Below are positions 50,167 to 59,373 of a stretch of 64,000 bases of DNA, piece by piece. A program made the translations under genes and the position numbers. The stretch is from an uncultured Alphaproteobacteria bacterium. GTDB lineage: Bacteria; Pseudomonadota; Alphaproteobacteria; Rs-D84. The first letter of the stretch is position 1; each line of letters begins with the position of its first letter. The stretch covers positions 313,444 to 377,443 of the forward strand of contig CALXWX010000001.1 in the NCBI GenBank assembly GCA_944392565.1. Reading direction: 5' to 3'. Below the pieces are notes generated by a model. That model searched no databases, had not been told where the DNA came from, and was given only the letters and a program-made list of their open reading frames with translations.

Positions 50167-51510
50167 TCAATCAAATGGATTATCATCTTTTTTGTATTCT
50201 ATTACAATAGGCAAGTGTTCCCAATGTAATTCCGTTGCCAACCCACGGCGCAAATAACGCGTGTATGATTCTGGGATATCAGATGCCCCGCCAACATTTA
50301 TTGTTATTTTCATTGGATGCCGCCCGGTCTGGCGCGCAAATTTTATTTTCATTGGTCGTTTCAGTCGCGACATTGGCGGCTGGCGTGCATCAATTAATTT
50401 TTCAATGATACGATTAATTAAACTGGTTGGTGCGTCTGTATTTGATATATCCCATTGTTCATATACCCGGCGAAACATATTGCGTACGCCCATTCCTGTT
50501 TCTGCCGATATTGCCAAAATCATTGGTTTTATAATCTGATGAAAAGAATTTGTAAATTGATGTTTTAATTTCAACAATTTTTCATCACGAATTTCCGGTT
50601 CGACTAAATCCCATTTGTTTAATGCAACGCATAATATTTTACCTGCGTCATAAACGCGTGATGCAATTCCCAACGCCTGGTTTTCAATATTTCGTGTTGC
50701 ATCAACAACCAGAATAACAACATCTGATTTTTCAATTGCGTCCAGTGATTTTAATGCCGACAATGTTTCAACATCATCGCGTACGCCCGCCTTGCGCCGC
50801 AGACCGGCTGTATCCATTAATATAATATCGCGCCCATAAAAATTTGTTGGTATTTTTACTGTGTCGCGTGTAATACCCGGGGCATCCATAACAATTTGTC
50901 GCGTTTGCCCCAGTACACGATTTACCAGTGTCGATTTGCCAACATTTGGTTGCCCCAAGATGGCAATTTTTAATTTTTTTTCATTTGTATTTGTATCGAT
51001 ATTATTTTCTGTGTCGCCTGCGATTTTATCCATAAATTCATATATTGCATCAAATCCAGATTTATGTTCCGCCGAAATCATTATCGGTTCGCCAAAACCC
51101 AACTTATAAAATTCATGCGTATCCGCCATCCGACGCCCCGATTCAGATTTATTAACCAATAATAATACTGGCGCCCGCGTTTTGCGCCGTACCAGTCGCG
51201 CCCATTCTGTATCTGCGGATGTTAAACCAACGCGTCCATCAACAACAAATAAAACCGCATCAGACGATGAAATTGCATCCAACGCCATATCGGTGGAATT
51301 TTTTTCCAATTCCCCGCGCGCACTTTCCAGTCCCGCTGTATCAAAAATCTCCCATGGACGATTTTTTACAACGCCACCAATTGTATCACGGGTGACCCCC
51401 GGTCTGTCATGAACCAATGCATCACGCGTTCCCGTCAATGCATTAAACAGTGTTGATTTACCCGTGTTTGGGCGCCCGGCAATAGTTATTTTTAACATTA
51501 CTTTTTCCAT
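50167..51510 (-). CDS. der: Ribosome biogenesis GTPase Der
   Basis: Der (EngA) assists 50S assembly. It has two tandem G-domains, with GRPNTGKS and GQPNVGKS as P-loops, NKSES and NKWDLVE as specificity motifs, and a C-terminal KH-like domain. Its 447 aa are normal. An internal ATG at 51498 (MLKITIAGRPN) may be the true start. bamB and a YfgM-like gene lie nearby on the same strand, as in other proteobacteria, but a rightward gene intervenes. Confidence 0.96.
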   Translation of the reverse strand: MEKVMLKITIAGRPNTGKSTLFNALTGTRDALVHDRPGVTRDTIGGVVKNRPWEIFDTAGLESARGELEKNSTDMALDAISSSDAVLFVVDGRVGLTSADTEWARLVRRKTRAPVLLLVNKSESGRRMADTHEFYKLGFGEPIMISAEHKSGFDAIYEFMDKIAGDTENNIDTNTNEKKLKIAILGQPNVGKSTLVNRVLGQTRQIVMDAPGITRDTVKIPTNFYGRDIILMDTAGLRRKAGVRDDVETLSALKSLDAIEKSDVVILVVDATRNIENQALGIASRVYDAGKILCVALNKWDLVEPEIRDEKLLKLKHQFTNSFHQIIKPMILAISAETGMGVRNMFRRVYEQWDISNTDAPTSLINRIIEKLIDARQPPMSRLKRPMKIKFARQTGRHPMKITINVGGASDIPESYTRYLRRGLATELHWEHLPIVIEYKKDDNPFD

Positions 51511-51563
51511 TGATTTTTTTTAATTATAAAGCAAAAATATAAATAATCAAATGGGGGTGTAAA

Positions 51564-52160
51564 ATGATGAAAAAAATCAAAAACGGTCTGAAACATGTAA
51601 AAGACATCCTGATTAATCCAAAGCGATATTTTACAAAAATTGTTGCCGATGGAAATATGGAAGAATCCATGTTAAAGGCATTTATATATGGTCTGATTGG
51701 CGGATGCTTGGTATTATTATTGCGCTTAATCGGTGGTGCGACAATAACGATTGGTTCGGTATTTACTGCAATAATTATCGTACCTGTATTGGCGGTCGCA
51801 TTATTATTCGTTATGGGTGGACTGATGATGTTGGTGTCGGAAATTACCGGTGGCGAACGCGATTGGGAAATCGCGGTCAAGGGATTGGCATCAGTATTCT
51901 TTGTATACCCGGTTGTGTTGGTTTTAAATGCATTGGCATTTAATTGCACATCAATGTGGATTATCAGTTTACTGGTTGATGCATATATACTGTTCCTGTT
52001 TTACAATATTGCGGTATATTGCATGCGTGGCAAGCGTGCAAATGTTATCGTTGTAATTGGAATATTGGCATTGTTCTTGGCAACGGTATATGCCACAGAT
52101 TATCGTATTGGTTGGTTTATGTTAAAAAATACCAGTGCAACATTGGCATGTTTGTTATAA
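51564..52160 (+). CDS. Yip1-like multi-pass membrane protein
   Basis: The 198-aa protein has a basic N-terminal segment (KDILINPKRYFTKIVADG) typical of bacterial Yip1-domain proteins, then about five membrane helices. Its function is unknown. The start has GGGGGTG ahead of ATG 51564. It lies between der and bamB on the opposite strand, splitting the usual bamB-der pair. Confidence 0.7.
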   Translation: MMKKIKNGLKHVKDILINPKRYFTKIVADGNMEESMLKAFIYGLIGGCLVLLLRLIGGATITIGSVFTAIIIVPVLAVALLFVMGGLMMLVSEITGGERDWEIAVKGLASVFFVYPVVLVLNALAFNCTSMWIISLLVDAYILFLFYNIAVYCMRGKRANVIVVIGILALFLATVYATDYRIGWFMLKNTSATLACLL

Positions 52161-52173
52161 TAATATTGTTTAT

Positions 52174-52202
52174 AAAAAATCCCGCAAACGCGGGATTTTT
52201 TT
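52174..52202. terminator. bidirectional terminator (Yip1-like / bamB)
   Basis: The stem AAAAATCCCGC/GCGGGATTTTT has loop AAAC. Confidence 0.85.
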
Positions 52203-52926
52203 ATTTAATTATTTGACCTGTTTCGGCATCTATTTTTTGTTTTCCAACTGTAATGATTTTATTTTCATATTTTGGCGCCGCCTGGGCATCAATTTTCGTG
52301 CGCCAATATACCGCGCCATCAGATGTTCGCACCGCATACAGATTCCCATCTGTTGCGACAACAAATGCCGCATTATCAGTTATGATAAATGGTTGCGTCG
52401 TGCCAATTTCTAAACACCATTTTTTCGCCCCAGATGTCTTGTTTATGCGACAAAATGCATCGCCCAATCCGCCGGCATAAACCGCGTTTCCACGAACGAC
52501 AATTGGTGCCACAATATCCAGAATTGATGCACCGCCGGTCATATTACTGGGGCGGAATACATCTGCAATCCACATGATTTTGCGTGATTTTGGTGCAACC
52601 TTGACCACTTCGCCTGTGGTCAGCCCGGCATAAACATATCCGCTATCACAGACCGGTTTTGGATTTCCCGCCACAGAATTATTTGTTGGAAATCCGCTGA
52701 AAATTTTTCTGTCGCCGTCCCATATAATATTATTTTCATCGCGTGTATATGGGCAATCCGCCACATTCATATCGATTGCGTCTGGCAAATCTGGGATATT
52801 GATATTCATTACATCAATTTCTGTGGTGTCGAATATCGGTGTGCGCACACCTGGCAATATTGGGTCATGTTCTGAACATGCGCCCAATATCCCCAGACAT
52901 ATTACCGCGACAGCAAATTTTCGCAT
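52201..52926 (-). CDS. bamB: BamB-like PQQ-repeat lipoprotein (reduced size)
   Basis: BamB is a lipoprotein beta-propeller of the outer-membrane assembly machine. The lipobox LGAC has Cys16. PQQ-like blades are recognisable (VYAGLTTGEVVKVAPKSRKIMW, AVYAGGLGDAFCRINKTSGAKKW, NLYAVRTSDGAVYWRTKI). At 241 aa it is far below the usual 370-400 and could form only about half of an eight-bladed propeller. The neighbouring YfgM-like gene upstream and der downstream support the call. Confidence 0.78.
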   Translation of the reverse strand: MRKFAVAVICLGILGACSEHDPILPGVRTPIFDTTEIDVMNINIPDLPDAIDMNVADCPYTRDENNIIWDGDRKIFSGFPTNNSVAGNPKPVCDSGYVYAGLTTGEVVKVAPKSRKIMWIADVFRPSNMTGGASILDIVAPIVVRGNAVYAGGLGDAFCRINKTSGAKKWCLEIGTTQPFIITDNAAFVVATDGNLYAVRTSDGAVYWRTKIDAQAAPKYENKIITVGKQKIDAETGQIIK

Positions 52927-52943
52927 ATCATAAAATCCTTTGT

Positions 52944-53594
52944 TTATCGTAATGTCTGTGCAGTTGCAGATATAACATCCGGTGCATCCGCATCATTAAT
53001 TATCACATCCAGCCATTTATTTGCGGCATCATGGTTTCCATCTGCCAGATATTTTTGTGCGACCATCAGACGACTGGTGTAATAATACGGTGATTTTTTT
53101 GTATCCAGCGGTGCCAAATAATCTTCGACTGCCGCCGCGGTCATTTCATCACCACGCAAACCGACAATATGCAGACGCGCCAAATCACGAAAATCGCGTG
53201 AATTGCCATTTTGTGCCAGTTTTTCCAGGGCTTCGATATCATTACTTAACATATATGCCTGGAACTGTGCCAAATCAGCAGTTGCGCCACCGGCGTTTTC
53301 TGCGACCGCGTTCAGCATATTAACATCCAATTTGTTAATTGCTGTTTCATATGTTTCTGCGGTTGCGATTTTATTTGCCCGGTACGCGCGCACGCCGATT
53401 TGAATTGCCGTTGCTATAATCATTATACCCAATGCCACCGCGATAATATATCGGGAATATTTCTTGACGAACGCCATTGTTTTTTCGTTGTTTACTTCTT
53501 CCCAAACCTCGCGATACAGGGCGTCTTCGGCGTATTCTTCGCGTGTTTTTTTCTTTTGTGCAGTTTTTTTGTTTCTTTCCAAAATCGATGCCAT
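52944..53594 (-). CDS. YfgM-like membrane-anchored TPR protein
   Basis: YfgM-type proteins have an N-terminal membrane helix and periplasmic TPRs and associate with SecYEG and periplasmic chaperones. Here the charged N-terminus (about 42 residues), a helix at about residues 47-69 and a C-terminal helical domain match that plan. Its 216 aa are normal. bamB follows after 17 nt, the conserved yfgM-bamB order. Confidence 0.78.
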   Translation of the reverse strand: MASILERNKKTAQKKKTREEYAEDALYREVWEEVNNEKTMAFVKKYSRYIIAVALGIMIIATAIQIGVRAYRANKIATAETYETAINKLDVNMLNAVAENAGGATADLAQFQAYMLSNDIEALEKLAQNGNSRDFRDLARLHIVGLRGDEMTAAAVEDYLAPLDTKKSPYYYTSRLMVAQKYLADGNHDAANKWLDVIINDADAPDVISATAQTLR

Positions 53595-53623
53595 GGAAAA
53601 ATCTCCTGTTTTATTATGGTGCC

Positions 53624-53651
53624 TTGATAAATCTTAATTTATTGCTATACT
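53624..53651 (+). promoter_or_regulatory. rpoH promoter
   Basis: TTGATA, a 16-nt spacer and TATACT end 9 nt before ATG 53661 without a ribosome binding site. Confidence 0.6.
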
Positions 53652-53660
53652 ATAAAAGTT

Positions 53661-54569
53661 ATGAAAAAGCAAATCAAGAACGCTTTACCAACTGTACAAA
53701 ATAAAAGCCTGGTTTCTGCGCGTGGCGTTAATGACGAAACCAGCCTGACCCAGTACATTCAAAATGTGCAAAAAATCCCAATCCTGTCGGCATCCGAAGA
53801 ATATGAATACGCAACCAAATGGGTGCGCGATCATGACGCGGCGGCGGCGGAAAAACTGGTGGCCAGTCATCTGCGCATGGTTGTATCGGTTGCATATGAT
53901 TTTCGTAATTATGGCGTACCGTTTGGTGATTTGATTGCCAGTGGCAATATGGGACTGATGCAGGCATTGCAAAAATTCGACCCAGAAAAAGGTTTCAGAT
54001 TTTCAACATACGCGATGTTCTGGATACGCGCAGAAATTTATGAAACAATTTTACAAAATTGGTCAATTGTAAAGATTGGCACATCGGCAAATCAGAAACG
54101 GGTATTTTTTAACCTGGCGCGTGCGCGGCGTGCGTTGGGTATAATGGATGGCAATTTGTCAGATGACCAAACAAAACAAATTGCCGATTACCTGAATGTA
54201 CCCGAAAACGATGTGCGGCGCATGTCAACGCGAATGTCTGCGCGTGATGTTTCATTGAATTCGCCCGCGCACAGCGATGACGATGCGCGCGATATTCTGT
54301 CCAATATGCCGGACGAAAAAAACAGCATCCAGGATAATATGGAACAAATGGAATTTCGTCGGCGTGGTTATGAATTGTTGCGTCGACATCTGGGCGAATT
54401 GCCCGCGCGTGATCGGGAAATATTGGTCGCACGGCGTTTGTCAGATCCGGCATTGACATTAGAGGCATTATCCCAAAAATACGGCATATCGCGTGAACGC
54501 GTTCGCCAAATCGAAGAACGCGCATATAAAAAATTGCGCGATGCAATTTTAACCGAAGCCCAAGGATAA
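53661..54569 (+). CDS. rpoH: RNA polymerase sigma factor RpoH (sigma-32)
   Basis: RpoH directs heat-shock transcription. Region 2 (HLRMVVSVAYDFRNYGVPFGDLIASGNMGLMQALQKFDPEKGFRFSTYAMFWIRAEI in order) is followed by the RpoH-specific box QKRVFFNL and region 4 (YGISRERVRQIEERAYKKLR). Its 302 aa are normal. The mRNA appears leaderless. A beta-barrel gene follows after 6 nt. Confidence 0.94.
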   Translation: MKKQIKNALPTVQNKSLVSARGVNDETSLTQYIQNVQKIPILSASEEYEYATKWVRDHDAAAAEKLVASHLRMVVSVAYDFRNYGVPFGDLIASGNMGLMQALQKFDPEKGFRFSTYAMFWIRAEIYETILQNWSIVKIGTSANQKRVFFNLARARRALGIMDGNLSDDQTKQIADYLNVPENDVRRMSTRMSARDVSLNSPAHSDDDARDILSNMPDEKNSIQDNMEQMEFRRRGYELLRRHLGELPARDREILVARRLSDPALTLEALSQKYGISRERVRQIEERAYKKLRDAILTEAQG

Positions 54570-54575
54570 CAAATA

Positions 54576-55616
54576 ATGATTTTTAAATATTTATCGCATA
54601 TTATTTCTGCAACTGCATTTATGTGTGTCGCATCTGTTATCCCCAGTATGGCATATGCATTGCATTATGACATTGGACCGGTTGGATTAAAATTAACCGG
54701 ATACGGTACCGCAGGAATACTGGAACCAGATTTTAAAACACCTGATTTTATTGGTGATTGGCGTGTGCGCGGCGAAATTGATTGGCGCATAACCGATATA
54801 AATTCGTTTGGCGCGGTTTATGCAATTGATGCCGCGGCGGTGGACGAAGATAAATATATGCGCGAAGGGTTTGTATACTGGCAAAATCGTCATTATGGTC
54901 GCGCAGAATTTGGTTTTACGGATTCTATTGCGCGCAAACTGGGGGTTGGATTACCCGATGTTGGTGGTTTGCGCGTGAATGACAAACCACTGTTTTATAA
55001 AAAAATTCATCCAAACGGTCCAGTAATTTCGGATACAACACTGACCACAGGACGCAGTGCGTTACGATTAAATTTGGCAACGATGCCAATTGGTGCGGCA
55101 CAATATGGATTATCTGTATCGGGAATCACAGACAATTATGACTATGCAATTGATGCGGCCATAAAAATCCGCCGCCCATCGGGCAAGGTTAAAACCGCAT
55201 ATTCATTTGGTGCATCATTTATGTCGCATCCTGATAATTACCGTACAGATGCATATACACCGCGCGTAAATGCTGATTGGCGCGCACAAATATCTGGGGG
55301 CATGAATTTACAGTACAACAGTTGGATGTGGGGACTGACCGCACGCGTGATTTATGACGATGACCCAATTGGTCCCGTATCAGATGGTCTGGCGGTTGGC
55401 ACCGGGGTCAGTTATGATATTTTGAATTACAGCATATCGTTAACATACATTTTTTCTGATACAGGTATTTGGAACCGCGATATCAATGATTATATGGATC
55501 ATACAGCGATTGCATCATTTCGGTATAAATACAGTGAAAATGTTGATATGTGGGTATCAATCGGTATGACAACAGAAACACCATTTTTATCCGCTGGTCT
55601 ACGATTGACATTCTAA
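54576..55616 (+). CDS. Outer-membrane beta-barrel (porin-like) protein
   Basis: A signal peptide (residues about 1-28) precedes a chain of alternating amphipathic strands rich in Tyr/Trp/Gly. It ends in GLRLTF, a C-terminal Phe typical of BAM substrates. The pattern resembles a trimeric-porin-like barrel of about 16 strands at 346 aa, but no specific family is certain. It sits 6 nt behind rpoH and is probably co-transcribed, so it may be heat-shock linked. Confidence 0.72.
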   Translation: MIFKYLSHIISATAFMCVASVIPSMAYALHYDIGPVGLKLTGYGTAGILEPDFKTPDFIGDWRVRGEIDWRITDINSFGAVYAIDAAAVDEDKYMREGFVYWQNRHYGRAEFGFTDSIARKLGVGLPDVGGLRVNDKPLFYKKIHPNGPVISDTTLTTGRSALRLNLATMPIGAAQYGLSVSGITDNYDYAIDAAIKIRRPSGKVKTAYSFGASFMSHPDNYRTDAYTPRVNADWRAQISGGMNLQYNSWMWGLTARVIYDDDPIGPVSDGLAVGTGVSYDILNYSISLTYIFSDTGIWNRDINDYMDHTAIASFRYKYSENVDMWVSIGMTTETPFLSAGLRLTF

Positions 55617-55712
55617 GTTTTACCGTTGTTATACTGATGAAAATAACTTACCCTGAATTGGATTTTTGCCCACCAGATTATATGTTTTGAAATCAATAAT
55701 CCATAGGTTTGG

Positions 55713-57935
55713 TTATTTTGTCACCGGTTCCAATTCCTTGATTTCTTTGCTTTGTGGAATATAAATGCGTGGATTGCCAGAATATCCCAATGCCGCATGA
55801 TGCGACGGAATCAGAAATTCAGGTAACGGACTGCACGCACCCATCGCCATAAAACCGGCCAGACGCGGGTCGTTGAACGCGAACTGTTTGTCCGCCTCTA
55901 TCGGTCGATGGTACCATCCCTGGAATATGACCAGTTGTTTTTTGTCATCCAGTTTCATGATATCCATTGGCGTATATAATAATTCTTCGGACTTTTCTTC
56001 TTTATCTTTGCCGTCGGGACCCTTGACAGTTTTTATTTTCATTTTATATCCCATCATTTCCGAAAATCTTTTTGCAGTATCTGGATCATTTTGACGCATA
56101 ACAATTTTGGCTGCGGTCGTAGAAATAATTGTTGCAGCGGCATCCGCACCGTATTTTTCCTGGATCTGGTGAATGTCTTGACCAATGATCAGGTACGATA
56201 TTTTCTGTCCACGCCCCAGATCTGGTCCCTGGATAACCGCGTCCAGCTTTTGCATTTTTGGCATTTCGTCCAACACGAACAGCACCGGATATGGCCCCAA
56301 TTTACGCCCATCGCGTTCAATTTCTGGCGGATTTGATAACAAGAAATTCGTCATCAGTTCAATAAATATCCCGGTAATTGGGTTTAATGCCTGGGCGTCA
56401 ACCATATTGATAGACAGATACACGGTCACAGGCTTTACCTTGCCATCGCGGGGATCCAGCATTCCGCGCAAATCGGCGAAATGAAAGTCCGAATGACTGG
56501 TACGATTTCGAACGGCGGCGTTGCGGAATATGGATAACCCTTCCATAACTGTGGATAAAATAGAACCGCGTTCTTTATCTGGCGTATTTGCCAATTGTGT
56601 TAATTCCAATACTGCGCGATGTGCGTATGCATATTGTCGTGCCTCTTCAACGGCATTCATAAACAGTTCGTTTAATGGATCCGCCAACGCAACCATTTGG
56701 TCGCCGGCGCGTCGCCGTTCTTCCATTTGTTGGGCAACAGCCAGTTGGCTGCTGTTCAACCAATCTAATATCATAGAGAAAGACGCTTCGCGACCAATCC
56801 ATGCATCTGGGATGTGTTTCCATGTTCCAATATGGACATAATTCATTGCATTTAATTCACCGCGTTGCAGCAACGCCAGCGCCGCATATGCATTTTGATT
56901 ACTCATCATAGACATATAATAATCACCCAATACTGCGGCATCTTCGGCATCAAATGCCCCCGATGTTATACGGGCATAGAAATAATCATCTGCCTTGGCG
57001 CGTTCTATTTTTGATACCATAAATTGTACCAGACCTGATAATGCTGCACGCCCAGATATTGTCCAGTGCGGATCCGCAGATGATGCCTCTTTATCAGAAA
57101 TTAATACCTTGCACATAGAATCAATGTACAAATCGCGTTGTTCCTGGTTGAATGGTACATGTTCCGGCGACAGTGGATTCCACGATGGATAATATATACC
57201 GCGTTCCGGGTCATCCTGACCCGCCCAGTTCATAATGAACACCGGACCAATGGTTGACCGATATGCCGATGAAGTTTGGTACAATTCCGGCTTTGGGTCA
57301 TTAATAATCATCGATACATTATTGCATTCAAAAATTGTTGGCAATACCACGCCTTGTGTTTTACCGGTCCCCGGGGGCGCAACGCACAGCGCCGACAAAC
57401 ATTCATTCATCATCAATGGCTTTTTCTTGAAATACCCCAACACCATCATGAATCCCTTGAACAGTCCCATTTTTTCAATATCTTCTTTTGTGGCTTTATT
57501 AGAAGATTTATCATCAAATTTATCGTTCCCATATGGATTAAATTCTTTGACCAGGGTGCTATCCGCCATAAAGAAATATGCAATAATTGGCAACAGCGGC
57601 GTCATACACGCAAAATCGGTACGCAATAATGTTCGCGTAAACCATGCGGGAATTTCTGCAATAACTGACATCCCACCACTGGTTAACATGTTTTGAAAAT
57701 ACAGCGCTGTCCAATGCGCGGCAGCTGGCGACCATCCGTATCGCCAAATATGTTCAATCCAGAACGACAGCGCAAACGCCACCGCACATACCAGCCATAT
57801 CCCCACCGCCCATCGCAGTGACCAAAACAGCGATGCCATTGGTGTTCGCAGGCTTTCTTTATATGCGCTGGACTTGAATATATTCAGTCCTTTGGACTTT
57901 CCGCCGGCGGATAAAATCTTGAACTTTTCAACCAT
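55713..57935 (-). CDS. virD4: VirD4/TraG-type type IV secretion coupling ATPase
   Basis: This hexameric ATPase recruits substrates to a type IV secretion system. N-terminal membrane helices (about residues 35-130) precede Walker A APPGTGKT (near residue 188), NDPKPELY and Walker B LFVLDEMPKM. The motif GQDIHQIQEKYG is typical for the family. Its 740 aa are normal. A charged linker lies near KTVKGPDGKDKEEKSEE. No other vir genes are adjacent; scattered vir genes are known in Rickettsiales. The 96 bp after porin to here hold nothing notable. Confidence 0.9.
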   Translation of the reverse strand: MVEKFKILSAGGKSKGLNIFKSSAYKESLRTPMASLFWSLRWAVGIWLVCAVAFALSFWIEHIWRYGWSPAAAHWTALYFQNMLTSGGMSVIAEIPAWFTRTLLRTDFACMTPLLPIIAYFFMADSTLVKEFNPYGNDKFDDKSSNKATKEDIEKMGLFKGFMMVLGYFKKKPLMMNECLSALCVAPPGTGKTQGVVLPTIFECNNVSMIINDPKPELYQTSSAYRSTIGPVFIMNWAGQDDPERGIYYPSWNPLSPEHVPFNQEQRDLYIDSMCKVLISDKEASSADPHWTISGRAALSGLVQFMVSKIERAKADDYFYARITSGAFDAEDAAVLGDYYMSMMSNQNAYAALALLQRGELNAMNYVHIGTWKHIPDAWIGREASFSMILDWLNSSQLAVAQQMEERRRAGDQMVALADPLNELFMNAVEEARQYAYAHRAVLELTQLANTPDKERGSILSTVMEGLSIFRNAAVRNRTSHSDFHFADLRGMLDPRDGKVKPVTVYLSINMVDAQALNPITGIFIELMTNFLLSNPPEIERDGRKLGPYPVLFVLDEMPKMQKLDAVIQGPDLGRGQKISYLIIGQDIHQIQEKYGADAAATIISTTAAKIVMRQNDPDTAKRFSEMMGYKMKIKTVKGPDGKDKEEKSEELLYTPMDIMKLDDKKQLVIFQGWYHRPIEADKQFAFNDPRLAGFMAMGACSPLPEFLIPSHHAALGYSGNPRIYIPQSKEIKELEPVTK

Positions 57936-57964
57936 TGTGTTATATTATATCAGAAAATTAATCA

Positions 57965-58648
57965 ATGATGAAACGGGAAATAAAAAAACATATGAAAAAT
58001 ATCCCGCGTATCTTTGTTGGTGATAATATAAAAACTGGTGCCATTATTCCGGTCGGTGCGAATATATCACACTATTTAACGCGTGTCATGCGCCGCCGCG
58101 ATTGTATTGCGTTTGGTGGGGGCAATGAATATGCGGCACAATTATCAGATGATGGAAAATCAATTATGGTCGGCGCGCAAACGGCGCACACAGACCCATC
58201 GAATAATATAACATTAATGTTTGCGCCGATTAAACGAACAGACGATTTAATGAATATGGCGACCCAAATGGGCATTGCGGCATTTTTACCGGTAATCACC
58301 GAACGAACGAATGCTGAACATATAAATTGGTCGCGCATGGAAAAAATTGTGATAGAGGCATCAGAACAATCAAATCGCAACAGTGTACCAAAAATATTGC
58401 CACCACAGAAATTTACAGAATTGGATTTAAAAAATATTGTATTCGCCGATGAACGCGCGGCATATGGTGCTGCACTGCCGCATTCGGCGCGCGGGGCAAA
58501 CAGAATTTTGGTGGGACCCGCCGGGGGCTTTTCCGACACGGAATTTGCGGCATTGGACGCGGCGGGTGCAATTGGAATCAGTTTGGGAAAAACAATACTG
58601 CGTGCGGAATTGGCGGCGGCAATCGCAATCAATCGGATAACAGAATGA
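57965..58648 (+). CDS. rsmE: 16S rRNA (uridine-N3)-methyltransferase RsmE
   Basis: RsmE methylates U1498 of 16S rRNA. The SPOUT knot shows NRILVGPAGGFSDTEF and ISLGKTILRAELAAAIAI; the N-terminal PUA-like domain (HYLTRVMRRRDCIAF) precedes it. Its 227 aa are normal. TTGAAC-16-TATATT (57919-57946) provides a promoter with a very short leader. An internal ATG (57992) is a possible start. rluB overlaps by 4 nt. Confidence 0.92.
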   Translation: MMKREIKKHMKNIPRIFVGDNIKTGAIIPVGANISHYLTRVMRRRDCIAFGGGNEYAAQLSDDGKSIMVGAQTAHTDPSNNITLMFAPIKRTDDLMNMATQMGIAAFLPVITERTNAEHINWSRMEKIVIEASEQSNRNSVPKILPPQKFTELDLKNIVFADERAAYGAALPHSARGANRILVGPAGGFSDTEFAALDAAGAIGISLGKTILRAELAAAIAINRITE

Positions 58649-59343
58649 AAACACGCATTGCAAAATTTATCGCAGATTCTGGCGTCGCATCGCGGCGCGC
58701 TGCCGAAGACATGATTGCGCGCGGCATGGTTTCCGTAAATGGTAAAACAATAGACAGCCCCGTGTGCTTTGTTGATGCATCAGATATTGTTGAAATAAAT
58801 GGCAAACCAGTTGTGGCGCGTATTGATACAAAATTATATGCATTTAATAAACCGATAAATACAATGACAACCGCCCATGATCCGGCGGGACGCAAAACGA
58901 TTTATGATTGTTTACCGGCTGAATACAGAAATTTAAAATATGTTGGTCGTCTGGATTATCGCACAACTGGGTTGTTATTATTGACCAACGATGGTGAATT
59001 TGCGCGTAAATTAACATTACCATCATCGCATATACCACGGGTGTATATTGCAACAGTAAATAAAATAGATACAACCGCACTGGACCGCGCGCGCCGTGGC
59101 ATTACTGTTGATGGAATATCGTATCGCCCAATGCAGATTGATATAATATCGCAAAACGAATTGCGCGTGTGTGTAGACGAAGGCAAAAAGAATGAGGTTC
59201 GAATTGTCCTGCGTGCATGCGGGTGTCCGGTACGAAAATTGCATCGCATATCGTTTGGTGCGGTAAAGCTAGGAAATCTGTCTGTGGGACAAATTCGCGA
59301 ATTAAATCAGAAAACAATTGACGCGTTGTTAAAAACTCTCTAA
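58645..59343 (+). CDS. rluB: 23S rRNA pseudouridine synthase of the RsuA/RluB family
   Basis: These enzymes isomerise a uridine in rRNA. An N-terminal S4 domain (TRIAKFIADSGVASRRAAEDMIARGMVSVNGK) is joined to the catalytic domain with Asp in GRLDYRTTGLLLLTNDGE. At 232 aa it is close to RluB/RsuA minimal size; RluB is more likely than RsuA, but the two are hard to separate. It overlaps rsmE (ATGA). Confidence 0.88.
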   Translation: MKTRIAKFIADSGVASRRAAEDMIARGMVSVNGKTIDSPVCFVDASDIVEINGKPVVARIDTKLYAFNKPINTMTTAHDPAGRKTIYDCLPAEYRNLKYVGRLDYRTTGLLLLTNDGEFARKLTLPSSHIPRVYIATVNKIDTTALDRARRGITVDGISYRPMQIDIISQNELRVCVDEGKKNEVRIVLRACGCPVRKLHRISFGAVKLGNLSVGQIRELNQKTIDALLKTL

Positions 59344-59373
59344 AATCCAAATATTAAGGAAGGGAGTTTTTGC

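Noticed and set aside
56545-56560. A DnaA-box-like TGTGGATAA
   Set aside because: It is a single copy inside virD4 with no cluster of boxes or AT-rich unwinding region, so it gives no evidence for an origin.
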